From JAVDCA01 sp035293985 (lineage in GTDB: Bacteria; Pseudomonadota; Alphaproteobacteria; Rhizobiales; Xanthobacteraceae): a DNA stretch of 64,000 nt. The stretch spans positions 124,001-188,000 of the forward strand of contig DATGLS010000012.1 of assembly GCA_035293985.1 (NCBI GenBank), read 5' to 3'. Made by a program: the position numbers and the translations under genes. Each line of letters opens with the position of its first letter. Within the stretch, counting starts at the first letter, position 1. Under the pieces are notes generated by a model. It saw only the letters and a program-made list of their open reading frames with translations. It searched no databases and had not been told where the DNA came from. Positions 24,419-32,274 of this stretch are shown here, piece by piece.

Positions 24419-25483
24419 ATGACCGCATCCAAGACAGGCGCGGATGGTGTCGTTCTTCCGCAGCCGGTGACAGCGCCGCTGACCCGGTCGGCGATCTTTC
24501 TCGTGCTGAGGATCAACCCGGGCCCGGACAATCGCGCGGCGGTCCGCTCGTTCTGCGGCGATCTCCCCGCGCTGTTTCGCGCCGTCGAATTTCGCAACCT
24601 CGAGGCGGGTCTGAGCTGCGTGATGGGGATCGGCTCGGATGCCTGGGATCGCGTGTTCGGCCAGCCACGGCCGGCCGAGCTGCATCCCTTCCGCGAGATC
24701 CGCGCCGGCGAGCGCCACGCCGTATCGACGCCGGGCGATCTCCTGTTTCACATTCGCGCCAAGCGCATGGATCTATGTTTCGAGCTCGCCACCCGGATCA
24801 TGGACAGCCTCGGCGACGCGGTCGCGGCGCTCGACGAGGTGCATGGCTTCCGCTACTTCGACGACCGTGATTTGCTCGGCTTCGTCGACGGCACGGAGAA
24901 TCCGCGCGGCGCGGCGGTCGCCGCGGCGGCGCTCGTCGGCGACGAGGATCCCCAATTCGCCGGCGGCAGCTACGTGATCGTGCAGAAATATCTGCACGAC
25001 ATGGCCGGCTGGAACGCGCTCTCCACCGAGGCGCAGGAACGCATCATCGGCCGCAAGAAGCTCGAGGACATCGAGCTCGACGATGCGGTCAAGCCGACCT
25101 CGGCGCACAATGCGCTCACCACGATCAGCGAGGATGGCCAAGAGCGAAAAATCCTGCGCGACAACATGCCGTTCGGCAATGCGTCGGCGGGCGAGTTCGG
25201 CACCTACTTCATCGGCTATTGCCGCACGCCGCGCGTCACCGAGCAGATGATCGAGAACATGTTCGTCGGCCGCCCACCCGGCAACTATGATCGGCTGCTC
25301 GACTTCAGCCGCGCCGTGACCGGCACGCTGTTCTTCGTCCCGTCCGCCTCGTTTCTCGAATCCGTCAACGACGAGGATGCCCCGCCCGCGCCGCCGGCGG
25401 CCGAGCCTGCGCCATCCGTCACGCCCCTGTCCGACGGCTCGCTCGGCATCGGCTCGCTCAAAGGAGAAAACCGCCATGAATAA
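24419..25483 (+). CDS. DyP-type haem peroxidase, encapsulin cargo
   Basis: A 354-residue dye-decolourising peroxidase. The haem-site motif GFVDG is at 154-158 (catalytic Asp157) and the probable proximal ligand His230 lies in KPTSAHNALT; NMPFG and GTYFIGY follow as usual. The C-terminus after a proline/alanine linker (about 318-337) ends SDGSLGIGSLKGENRHE, the classic cargo-loading peptide that anchors DyP inside encapsulin shells. The next gene, overlapping by 8 bp, is the shell protein. Enclosed DyPs are thought to protect against oxidative stress. No strong ribosome-binding site precedes the ATG, but the family N-terminus fits this start. Confidence 0.97.
   Translation: MTASKTGADGVVLPQPVTAPLTRSAIFLVLRINPGPDNRAAVRSFCGDLPALFRAVEFRNLEAGLSCVMGIGSDAWDRVFGQPRPAELHPFREIRAGERHAVSTPGDLLFHIRAKRMDLCFELATRIMDSLGDAVAALDEVHGFRYFDDRDLLGFVDGTENPRGAAVAAAALVGDEDPQFAGGSYVIVQKYLHDMAGWNALSTEAQERIIGRKKLEDIELDDAVKPTSAHNALTTISEDGQERKILRDNMPFGNASAGEFGTYFIGYCRTPRVTEQMIENMFVGRPPGNYDRLLDFSRAVTGTLFFVPSASFLESVNDEDAPPAPPAAEPAPSVTPLSDGSLGIGSLKGENRHE
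25460..25466 (+). promoter_or_regulatory. Encapsulin ribosome-binding site inside the cargo-peptide codons
   Basis: AAAGGAG spans the Leu-Lys-Gly-Glu codons of the DyP targeting peptide, nine bases before the encapsulin ATG at 25476. The same bases therefore encode the shell-binding peptide and drive translation of the shell. Confidence 0.85.
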
Positions 25484-26288
25484 CCTTCATCGCGAGCTCG
25501 CCCCAATTTCCGAGGCGGCATGGGGCGACATCGAGGAGGAGACGACGCGCACGCTCAAGCGCCATCTCGCGGCGCGGCGCGTGGTCGACGTGAGCGCGCC
25601 CGGCGGCGTCGCCTTGTCCGCCGTCGGTACCGGCCACCTCAAGAATATCACCGCACCCGGCGAAGGGATTCTGGCGCGGCAGCGCATCGTCAACGCCATG
25701 GTGGAGCTGCGCGTGCCCTTCGAGCTCGATCGCCAGCAGATCGACGACGTCGAGCGCGGCGCCGAGGATTCCGACTGGCAGCCCGCGAAGGACGCCGCGC
25801 AGAAGATCGCGTTTGCGGAGGACCGCGCCATTTTTGAAGGCTACGCGGCCGCCGGCATCACCGGCATCCGCCAGGGGACCAGCAATCCGATCGTGACGCT
25901 TCCGGACGACGTGCGGCAGTATCCCGACGTCATCGCCCGGGCGCTCAGCCAGCTGCGTCTCGTCGGCGTGAACGGGCCCTATTCGGTGGTGCTCGGCGCC
26001 GATGCCTATACGGCGCTCACCGAGTCGAGCGACCACGGCTATCCGGTGCTCGAGCACATCAAGAAGCTGGTCAAGGACGAGATCATCTGGGCCCCCGCCA
26101 TCGCGGGCGCCTTCGTCCTCACCACGCGCGGCGGCGACTTCGACCTGCACATCGGCCAGGACGTCTCGATCGGCTATCTCGGCCACACCGACAGCACTGT
26201 GCGCCTCTACCTGCAGGAGACGATGACGTTCCTCCTGCTGACCACGGAAGCCGCGGTGGCGTTGGGCCCGCCCAAAGCCAAACCGTAG
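25476..26288 (+). CDS. Family 1 encapsulin nanocompartment shell protein
   Basis: A 270-residue HK97-fold protein that self-assembles into a hollow shell. It begins MNNLHRELAPISEAAWGDIE and shows the family segments RRVVDVSAPGGVALSAVGTG, DWQPAKDAAQKIAFAEDRAI, FEGYAAAGITGIRQ and the end LYLQETMTFLLLTTEAAVAL. Length and order match the T=1, 60-subunit, about 24-nm shells described for DyP-carrying systems; the assembly size here is inferred. Its start overlaps the DyP end (25476-25483), so the two are translationally coupled. The TAG stop is the first codon of the TAGGGTGGGC element. Confidence 0.97.
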   Translation: MNNLHRELAPISEAAWGDIEEETTRTLKRHLAARRVVDVSAPGGVALSAVGTGHLKNITAPGEGILARQRIVNAMVELRVPFELDRQQIDDVERGAEDSDWQPAKDAAQKIAFAEDRAIFEGYAAAGITGIRQGTSNPIVTLPDDVRQYPDVIARALSQLRLVGVNGPYSVVLGADAYTALTESSDHGYPVLEHIKKLVKDEIIWAPAIAGAFVLTTRGGDFDLHIGQDVSIGYLGHTDSTVRLYLQETMTFLLLTTEAAVALGPPKAKP

Positions 26289-26395
26289 GGTGGGCAAATC
26301 GCCGGCACTCTCCATCAGCGTGGCGAAGGCGCGTCGGCGATTTTGCCCACGCGGCCAGGGCGGTGTCGCGCCTTTGGTTTGCTTTGCCCGCCCTA
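26286..26395. repeat. TAGGGTGGGC palindromic element, copy 3, spanning two stop codons
   Basis: Begins with the encapsulin TAG (TAGGGTGGGCAAATCGCC) and ends CTTTGCCCGCCCTA, whose reverse complement TAG is the stop of the convergent ThDP enzyme gene. The whole space between the two convergent genes is this element. An internal mirror GGCGATTTTGCCCACGCGG is present. Confidence 0.85.
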
Positions 26396-28030
26396 CGCCG
26401 TCTTCATCGGCTCGAAGCTCGGCGCCGGCTGGCCGTCGAGCGCGACATTGATCACCGCCGGCAGTCCCGATGCCATCGCGCGCTCGACTGCGGGCGCGAC
26501 CTCGTCGGCGCGCGTCACGTGCTCGCCGTAACCGCCGAACGCTATGGCGACATTGTCGTAGCGCGTCGGCAGCAGCTCGCAGCCGCCGACGCGATTGGCG
26601 CCGTAATCGCGCAGCTGGATCTGGTACTCGGCGTTCCAGCGCGCGTCATTGCCGACGATCGCGACGAACGGCGCCCGCGCGCGCACCGCGGTGTCGATCT
26701 CGGCCGGATGAAAGCCGAACGTGCCGTCGCCCATGGTGACGATGACGGGCGCGGCCGGCTGGGCGATCCGCGCCGCGACGCCGAACGGCAGCCCGGGGCC
26801 GATCGCGCCGGCGACGCCATTGGTGACGCGGTTCGGTGCGTTGAGCAATGCCTGCGCCCACTGGCTGAACTCGCCGCCATCCATGACCAGCACCGACTCC
26901 GGGTGTCGATCGATGATCGCCTGCAGCGGCCGCAGGGCTTCGAGCGGATGCAGCCGGCCGGGCTGGCCCGACCGCGCACTGTCCCAGCCGGCCGGGCGGG
27001 CGGCGAGCGCCGCCGACACCTCGCCGAACCAGCCATTCGTCGATGTCGCGCGCGCACGGCGCGCCAGCATGTCGGCGGCCGCAAACGGCTCCGCACGCAC
27101 GGCGGCGATGAGCCGCGCCCCAGCCGCGCGGCGTGACCGCTCGAGCTGCTCATCGTCGGCGTCGATCTGCAGAATCTCGCAGGTTGCCGCCAGCGCCGGC
27201 GGCTTGCCGAACTTCAGCGTGTAATCGAGGCGCTTGGCGAACAGCAGCACGCAATCCGCCTGCGCCAGCATCTGTGCAAAGCCGCCGAGGCTCGCATCCG
27301 AAAGCCCGCGCGGCGACTCCATGCCGATGACCATGATCCCGGTCGCTTCCTGCAGCCGCATCGCCGCGGCGCGACCCGCCCGCGTCATCAGCATCGGCCC
27401 GGTCACGATCAGCGGCCGCTTCGCGTTGCGCAGCCGCGCCAGCATCGCGTCGGCGCTCGCCTCGTCTAGCGCGATCGCGTCGGCTGCGAAGGCATCGGCG
27501 CCCGGCACGTGCGCCGGATCGGCGTCGCCATCGAGGCAGTCGCTCGGCAGGCTCAGGTGCACAGGCCCGCGCCGGCCCGAGCGCGCGGTGCGCATCGCGG
27601 TGGCGAAATCGCCTGCGATCGCGTCGGCGCGCGTGCTCGTCATCGCGAGCTTGGTCAGCGGCGCCGCGATATCGGCCTGCCGCATCTCCTGGAACGCGCC
27701 GGTGCCGAGCTGGCTCGCGGGCGCATGCCCGGACAGCAGCACCACGGGCGACTCCGACATGGCGGCGGTGTATAGCGCGCCGACCGCATTGGCGTGGCCG
27801 GGCCCGCCGGTGACGAGCGCGACGCCGGGCTCGCCGGTGAGCCGTCCCCACGCGTCGGCCATGAACACTGCCGCCGCCTCGTGCCGCGTGTGCACCAGCG
27901 TGATGCCGGCATCGAGCGCGGCGTCGAAGACCGACATGATGTGGTTGCCGGAGAGCGTGAACAGGCGCGTCACGCCTGCATTCTGCATCGCCCGCACGAG
28001 CGCATCGGCGCCGCGAGTACGTGTCGTCAT
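26393..28030 (-). CDS. Thiamine diphosphate-dependent enzyme, acetolactate synthase/oxalyl-CoA decarboxylase type
   Basis: A 545-residue three-domain ThDP enzyme. The Pyr domain has the catalytic glutamate in HTRHEAAAVFMADAWGR; the central domain runs about 190-330; the PP domain has MGDGTFGFHPAEIDTAVRAR with VGND closing the ThDP/Mg site. The 2-oxoacid or acyl-CoA substrate cannot be read from sequence. I start at ATG 28030 (MTTRTRGADALVRAMQNAGV), where family similarity begins; longer in-frame starts add a non-family leader. It is preceded by a small A/T-rich duplication (GGAATTGGATTTGGAATTGG). It converges exactly on encapsulin through the repeat element. Confidence 0.88.
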   Translation of the reverse strand: MTTRTRGADALVRAMQNAGVTRLFTLSGNHIMSVFDAALDAGITLVHTRHEAAAVFMADAWGRLTGEPGVALVTGGPGHANAVGALYTAAMSESPVVLLSGHAPASQLGTGAFQEMRQADIAAPLTKLAMTSTRADAIAGDFATAMRTARSGRRGPVHLSLPSDCLDGDADPAHVPGADAFAADAIALDEASADAMLARLRNAKRPLIVTGPMLMTRAGRAAAMRLQEATGIMVIGMESPRGLSDASLGGFAQMLAQADCVLLFAKRLDYTLKFGKPPALAATCEILQIDADDEQLERSRRAAGARLIAAVRAEPFAAADMLARRARATSTNGWFGEVSAALAARPAGWDSARSGQPGRLHPLEALRPLQAIIDRHPESVLVMDGGEFSQWAQALLNAPNRVTNGVAGAIGPGLPFGVAARIAQPAAPVIVTMGDGTFGFHPAEIDTAVRARAPFVAIVGNDARWNAEYQIQLRDYGANRVGGCELLPTRYDNVAIAFGGYGEHVTRADEVAPAVERAMASGLPAVINVALDGQPAPSFEPMKTA

Positions 28031-28218
28031 CTGTCCAATTCCAAATCCAATTCCAAGCCCTGTTAGCTCGTCCAGCAGCGGCAAAACCTGCCCTATTATG
28101 GGCGGGCAGTCCATGCCGGTGCCTGATGCTTCGCTCGCCGCCGAAGCGCGCGGGTGGGACTTTCGCGTAGCGTCAGCGTTGATAGTGTGTGGTCCGACAG
28201 CAATGAGGAGGACGCGCG

Positions 28219-28902
28219 ATGTTCGCGGTGATCTTCGAGGTGCAGCCGAAGGCGGCAAAATTCGATGCCTACCTGGCGCTGGCGAAATTCCTCAAGCCCA
28301 GGCTGGAGGAGATCGAGGGTTTCATCGACATCGATCGTTTCGCCAGCGCGCGCACGCAAGGGCGGTTGCTGTCGCTCTCGATCTGGCGCGACGAGAAGGC
28401 CCTGATCCGCTGGCGCACCCACGGCGAGCACCATGGCGCGCAGGAGCGCGGCCGCTTCGAGATCTTCGCCGACTATCGCCTGCGCGTGGGCGAGATCACG
28501 GCCGACAGCGCCTCGCCCCACGCGCTCACGCAGCAGCGCTTCGACGAGACGCAGACCGGCGACGCCAAGGCCATGACGATCACGGAAGCGGCGGCGCGCG
28601 ACGGTGTGACCGTCGAAGATCTGGCCGCCCATTTCGGCCTGGCGGCCGGTGCCGACGGGCTCATCGACCACGAGGCATGGGAGAGCGTCTACACGCCGGG
28701 CAAGCTCGTGCTGCTCGCGGCGTGGCGCGACGCCGCCGCGGCGAAAGCCTGGGCGCCGGCGCTGCCCGCGCACCACCGGCAGGTGCGCGTCATCCGCGAC
28801 TACGGCATGTCCGAGCGCCGCGAGGCGCCGCAGTATTATCCCGACGTGCAGCAGGACGCCGCGCAGCCGGCAGCGCCGGTAAGGCGCGCGGCCGGTCAAT
28901 AA
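28219..28902 (+). CDS. Antibiotic biosynthesis monooxygenase (ABM)-fold protein, probable tandem domain
   Basis: A 227-residue protein beginning MFAVIFEVQPKAAKFDAYLA after GAGGAGG. Residues 1-95 form a ferredoxin-like ABM domain (EEIEGFIDIDRFASARTQGR, LSLSIWRDEKALIRWRTHGE). Residues about 110-205 look like a second, more diverged copy (WESVYTPGKLVLLAAWRD). Such domains act as cofactor-free monooxygenases or haem-degrading and stress proteins; the activity here is unknown. The last 25 residues are alanine- and proline-rich. It converges with fmdB with a 4-bp gap. Confidence 0.8.
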   Translation: MFAVIFEVQPKAAKFDAYLALAKFLKPRLEEIEGFIDIDRFASARTQGRLLSLSIWRDEKALIRWRTHGEHHGAQERGRFEIFADYRLRVGEITADSASPHALTQQRFDETQTGDAKAMTITEAAARDGVTVEDLAAHFGLAAGADGLIDHEAWESVYTPGKLVLLAAWRDAAAAKAWAPALPAHHRQVRVIRDYGMSERREAPQYYPDVQQDAAQPAAPVRRAAGQ

Positions 28903-28906
28903 GGCG

Positions 28907-29275
28907 TCAGTGCGAGATCATCCAGGGGCGGGAGCCGGGAAAGCTCTTGGCACCGCTCCTCGCAGTCTTGGTGCGACTTTTCTTGCCGCCCTTGCTGCGC
29001 GGCAACGTGCGCGTCGGCGGGACAACGCAGCAACTGCAGCCCGCGTCGTGCGCGCCGCTCACCTCCGACGCGAGGTACGGCGCGTTGGCGCTCTGCTCGT
29101 TCGCCGCATAGGCCCGGCGCCGCTCTGCCGGCATGGCGAAGTAGGGTGCGGTCAGGAACGCGCGCGGCGCCTTGCCGCCGCACTGCGGGCAGCGCGCCGG
29201 GCGGTCGCATTGCGCCATCGGCCGCATGAACGTGAACGGTCCGCAGCTTTCGCACTCATAGTCGTAGACGGGCAT
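28907..29275 (-). CDS. fmdB: FmdB-family zinc-ribbon protein
   Basis: A 122-residue protein whose first 40 residues are the FmdB/CxxC regulatory zinc ribbon: MPVYDYECESCGPFTFMRPM with Cys8, Cys11, Cys29 and Cys32. The tail has a further cysteine group (DAGCSCCVV) and a basic Ser/Lys/Arg-rich end. In Methylophilus an fmdB gene accompanies the amide-induced formamidase operon, where a regulatory role was suggested but not proven. Here it lies 162 bp downstream of the formamidase gene on the same strand, with a palindromic repeat between, supporting the same association. Confidence 0.85.
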   Translation of the reverse strand: MPVYDYECESCGPFTFMRPMAQCDRPARCPQCGGKAPRAFLTAPYFAMPAERRRAYAANEQSANAPYLASEVSGAHDAGCSCCVVPPTRTLPRSKGGKKSRTKTARSGAKSFPGSRPWMISH

Positions 29276-29334
29276 CGCCTGGTTCCGCGGAAAGTGAGGG
29301 TGGCGGGCGAGGATGAGGACGATCCTCGCCCGCC

Positions 29335-29422
29335 GCATGATCCTGGCGCATGATCCCGAAAAGTGGAGACCGGTTTTCGGAACAGATCATGCTCACATCG
29401 AGACGGGATAAGATCATGCTCG
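29335..29422. repeat. GCATGATCC palindromic repeat, copy 2, with extra half-units
   Basis: The core GCATGATCCCGAAAAGTGG facing GGTTTTCGGAACAGATCATG (29348-29393) is flanked by a further GCATGATCC to the left (from 29335) and AGATCATGCTC to the right (to 29422). It lies between fmdA and fmdB. Confidence 0.8.
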
Positions 29423-29437
29423 CACGCTTGGAATCAA

Positions 29438-30667
29438 CTACTTGTCGGGAGAGGTCGGAATGTCGACCCCGCCCTTGATGAATTTGGTCGGGCCGGCCGA
29501 GCTCGGCATGATGTCGAAGTCGAAGATGTCGGTCGGCAGCCACAGCGTCGCGCAGGCGTTCGGAATGTCGACGACGCCCGAGATGTGGCCCTGGCACGGC
29601 GCCGTGCCGAGGATCGCGTAGGCCTGGGCGCGCGAGTAGCCGAACTTGGTCAGATATTCGATCGCGTTGAGACACGCCTGGCGATACGCGATGTGGACGT
29701 CGAGATAGTACTGCTTGCCCATCTCGTCGACCGAGATGCCCTCGAAGATCAGGTAGTCGTTGTAGGTCGGCACGATCGGCGACGGCTTGAAGATCGGGTT
29801 CTTGATGCCGTATTTCGACATGCCGTCCTTGATCAGGTCGACCTTGAGGTGCAGCCAGCCGGCCATCTCGATCGCGCCGCAGAAGGTGATCTCGCCATCG
29901 CCCTGGCTGAAGTGCAGGTCGCCCATCGAGAGCCCGGCGCCCTTCACGTAGACCGGGAAGTAGATCTTCGAGCCGCGCGACAGATCCTTGATGTCGCAGT
30001 TGCCGCCGTGCTCGCGCGGCGGCACCGTGCGGGCGCCCTCGGCCGCGACCTTCTCCTTGGCGGCGCCCTTGGCGCGCCCCGGGTGCGCGGTCGCGGCGAA
30101 CGGCGGCGCTGCGAGCGGCGGCACGCGGTTCGGGTCGGTGGCGATGAAGGCGGTCTCGCGCGCGTTCCAGGTGTCGAGCAGCTTCTGGTCGGGCAGGCAA
30201 CCGATCAAGCCGGGATGGATCAGGCCGGCGAAATTGACGCCTGGCACGTGGCGCGAATGGGTGTACATGCCGGAAATGTCCCAGATCGACTTCTGCGCCA
30301 GCGGAAAGTGATCGGTGAGGAAGCCGCCGCCGTTCTTCTTGGAGAAGAAGCCGTTGAAGCCCCACAGGCTGTCCGGCTTGGCGCCGACGTCGAGCAGATC
30401 GACGACAAGGAGGTCGCCCGGCTCGGCGCCTTCGATCCCGACAGGGCCTGACAGGAAATGCACGATGGTCAGATCGATGTCGCGCACGTCGTCGGCCGAT
30501 TCGTTGTTCTTGATGAATCCGCCGGTCCAGTCGTAGGTCTCGATGACGAAATCATCACCCGGCTTCACCCACGCGACGATTGGAACGTCCGGGTGCCATC
30601 GGTTGTGGACCATGTCATTGTTGTAGGGCGAATCGGCAAGATCGACTTTGATGAGGGGCGTGGGCAT
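29438..30667 (-). CDS. fmdA: Formamidase (acetamidase/formamidase family)
   Basis: Hydrolyses formamide, and more slowly acetamide and similar short amides, to the acid and ammonia. The 409-residue product starts MPTPLIKVDLADSPYNNDMV after AGGAGT and shows HNRWHPDVPIVAWVKPGDDF, VGIEGAEPGDLLVVDLLDVG, FPGLIHPGLIGC-like NFAGLIHPGLIGC, the conserved GGNCDIKDLSRGSKIYFPVY, LHFSQGDGEITFCGAIEM and, near the C-terminus, GTAPCQGHISGVVDIPNACA. Length matches FmdA. It follows the urtABCDE-type transporter genes on the same strand (116 bp after urtE), so the transporter probably feeds this enzyme. Confidence 0.96.
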   Translation of the reverse strand: MPTPLIKVDLADSPYNNDMVHNRWHPDVPIVAWVKPGDDFVIETYDWTGGFIKNNESADDVRDIDLTIVHFLSGPVGIEGAEPGDLLVVDLLDVGAKPDSLWGFNGFFSKKNGGGFLTDHFPLAQKSIWDISGMYTHSRHVPGVNFAGLIHPGLIGCLPDQKLLDTWNARETAFIATDPNRVPPLAAPPFAATAHPGRAKGAAKEKVAAEGARTVPPREHGGNCDIKDLSRGSKIYFPVYVKGAGLSMGDLHFSQGDGEITFCGAIEMAGWLHLKVDLIKDGMSKYGIKNPIFKPSPIVPTYNDYLIFEGISVDEMGKQYYLDVHIAYRQACLNAIEYLTKFGYSRAQAYAILGTAPCQGHISGVVDIPNACATLWLPTDIFDFDIMPSSAGPTKFIKGGVDIPTSPDK

Positions 30668-30783
30668 GGTGACTCCTGGCGGCTCCTTGAGCGCGGTTGG
30701 GAACGAAACCCCGGCGCGAATTTTCATTTCATGTGGCGCATGTTCTTTTCGGCCAACCGGCATTTCCTTCGCCGGAACATGCG

Positions 30784-31473
30784 CTAGACGGCGAGAAAGC
30801 GGGCGACTGCCGCCTCGTCGACGTGGTCTCGGGTGTCGCTGTGGACGATGCGCCCTCCTTCCATGACGACGATGCGGTCGGCGATATCGAGCACGAAGCT
30901 CAGCACCTGCTCGCAGACCACGATGCACAGGTTGCGGATGGTGCGGATGTCTTTGAGGAGCCGCGCGATGTCCTTGATGATCGACGGCTGGATGCCTTCG
31001 GTCGGCTCGTCGAGCAGCAGCACCTTCGGCTCGCTCGCGAGCGCGCGCGCGATCGCGAGCTGCTGCTGCTGGCCGCCCGACAGGTTGCCGCCGCGGCGGC
31101 GCTGGAAGTCGGCGAGGATCGGAAAGAGGTCGTAGATCGCATTGGGGATGTCGGTGTCGCCGGTGACGACGCGGCCGGTCTCGATGTTCTCGCGCACCGT
31201 CATGGTGCCGAAGATCTGGCGGCCCTGCGGCACGTAGGCGAGGCCGCTGGCGACGCGCCGGTGGCTCGGCAGCGCGGTAATGTCGGTGCCGTCGACGCTG
31301 ATCTGGCCCGACTGGATCGGCATGACGCCAATCAGCGACTTCATCAGGGTCGACTTGCCCATGCCGTTGCGCCCGACCAGTGCGACGATCTCGCCCGGTT
31401 TGACCGAGAGATCGATGCCGTGCAGCACCTGGCTCTGCCCGTAGGCGGACGAAAGATTGCGGACGTCGAGCAT
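30784..31473 (-). CDS. urtE: Urea/amide ABC transporter ATP-binding subunit UrtE
   Basis: A 229-residue ABC ATPase of the LivF/UrtE group, starting MLDVRNLSSAYGQSQVLHGI. Walker A is GRNGMGKS, the signature is LSGGQQQQLAIARAL, and Walker B is VLLLDEPTEGIQPSI; the EGIQP after Walker B is characteristic of UrtE. It powers uptake together with UrtD. It is the last transporter gene in an A-B-C-D-E order, 49 bp after urtD. Confidence 0.94.
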   Translation of the reverse strand: MLDVRNLSSAYGQSQVLHGIDLSVKPGEIVALVGRNGMGKSTLMKSLIGVMPIQSGQISVDGTDITALPSHRRVASGLAYVPQGRQIFGTMTVRENIETGRVVTGDTDIPNAIYDLFPILADFQRRRGGNLSGGQQQQLAIARALASEPKVLLLDEPTEGIQPSIIKDIARLLKDIRTIRNLCIVVCEQVLSFVLDIADRIVVMEGGRIVHSDTRDHVDEAAVARFLAV

Positions 31474-31522
31474 GGTCACCTCGTTGGTGTCACGCGTGCT
31501 CACCTCACATGTCTCACCCATG

Positions 31523-32266
31523 TCAGTGCCCCAGATAGACTTCCTTCACCTTCGGATTGGCCTGGATCGCGTGCATGTCGCCCTCGGCCAGCACCTTGCC
31601 CTGGTGCAGCACGGTGACGCGCGACGCGATGCTCTCGACGAACTTCATGTCGTGCTCGATGACGATCACGGAGCGGTTCTTGATGATCTCCTTCAGGAGC
31701 TCCGCGGTGCGTGCGCGCTCGGAGACGCTCATGCCGGCGACCGGCTCGTCGAGCATCAGCAGCTCGGGCTCCTGGATCAGCAGCATGCCGATCTCGAGCC
31801 ACTGCTTCTGGCCATGGCTCAACGTCTCGGCCAGACGCTCGAGCAGCTCCTCGAGGAAGATCATGCGGGCCACCTCGTGCACGCGCTCGATCACCTCGTC
31901 GGTGCGCTTCCAGAACAGCGCGCCGGCGACGCTGCGGCCGCGCGGCAGCGACAGCTCGAGGTTCTCGAACGTGGTGAGGTCCTCGTAGATGGTCGGCGTC
32001 TGGAACTTGCGGCCGATGCCGAGCTTCACGATGTCCTGCTCCTTGCGGCCAGTGATCTCCTGGTTCTTGAACTTGATCGATCCGTCGGACACTTTGGTGC
32101 GGCCGCAGATCAGGTCGAGCACCGTGGTCTTGCCGGCGCCGTTCGGGCCGATGATCACGCGCATTTCGCCCTTGTCGACGTAAAGATTGAGCCCGTTGAC
32201 CGCCTTGAACCCGTCGAACGACACAGTGACGTTTTCGAGCGCGAGCAGGAAATCGGTTTCGGACAT
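31523..32266 (-). CDS. urtD: Urea/amide ABC transporter ATP-binding subunit UrtD
   Basis: A 247-residue ABC ATPase of the LivG/UrtD type: Walker A GPNGAGKTT, the UrtD-typical GRKFQTPTIYEDLTTFENLE and SHGQKQWLEIGMLLIQEPEL in place of a standard LSGGQ signature, and Walker B LMLDEPVAGMS. The start ATG at 32266 lies 8 bp after the urtC stop with GGAG between, so translation is probably coupled. Confidence 0.95.
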   Translation of the reverse strand: MSETDFLLALENVTVSFDGFKAVNGLNLYVDKGEMRVIIGPNGAGKTTVLDLICGRTKVSDGSIKFKNQEITGRKEQDIVKLGIGRKFQTPTIYEDLTTFENLELSLPRGRSVAGALFWKRTDEVIERVHEVARMIFLEELLERLAETLSHGQKQWLEIGMLLIQEPELLMLDEPVAGMSVSERARTAELLKEIIKNRSVIVIEHDMKFVESIASRVTVLHQGKVLAEGDMHAIQANPKVKEVYLGH

Positions 32267-32274
32267 GGTGGCTC

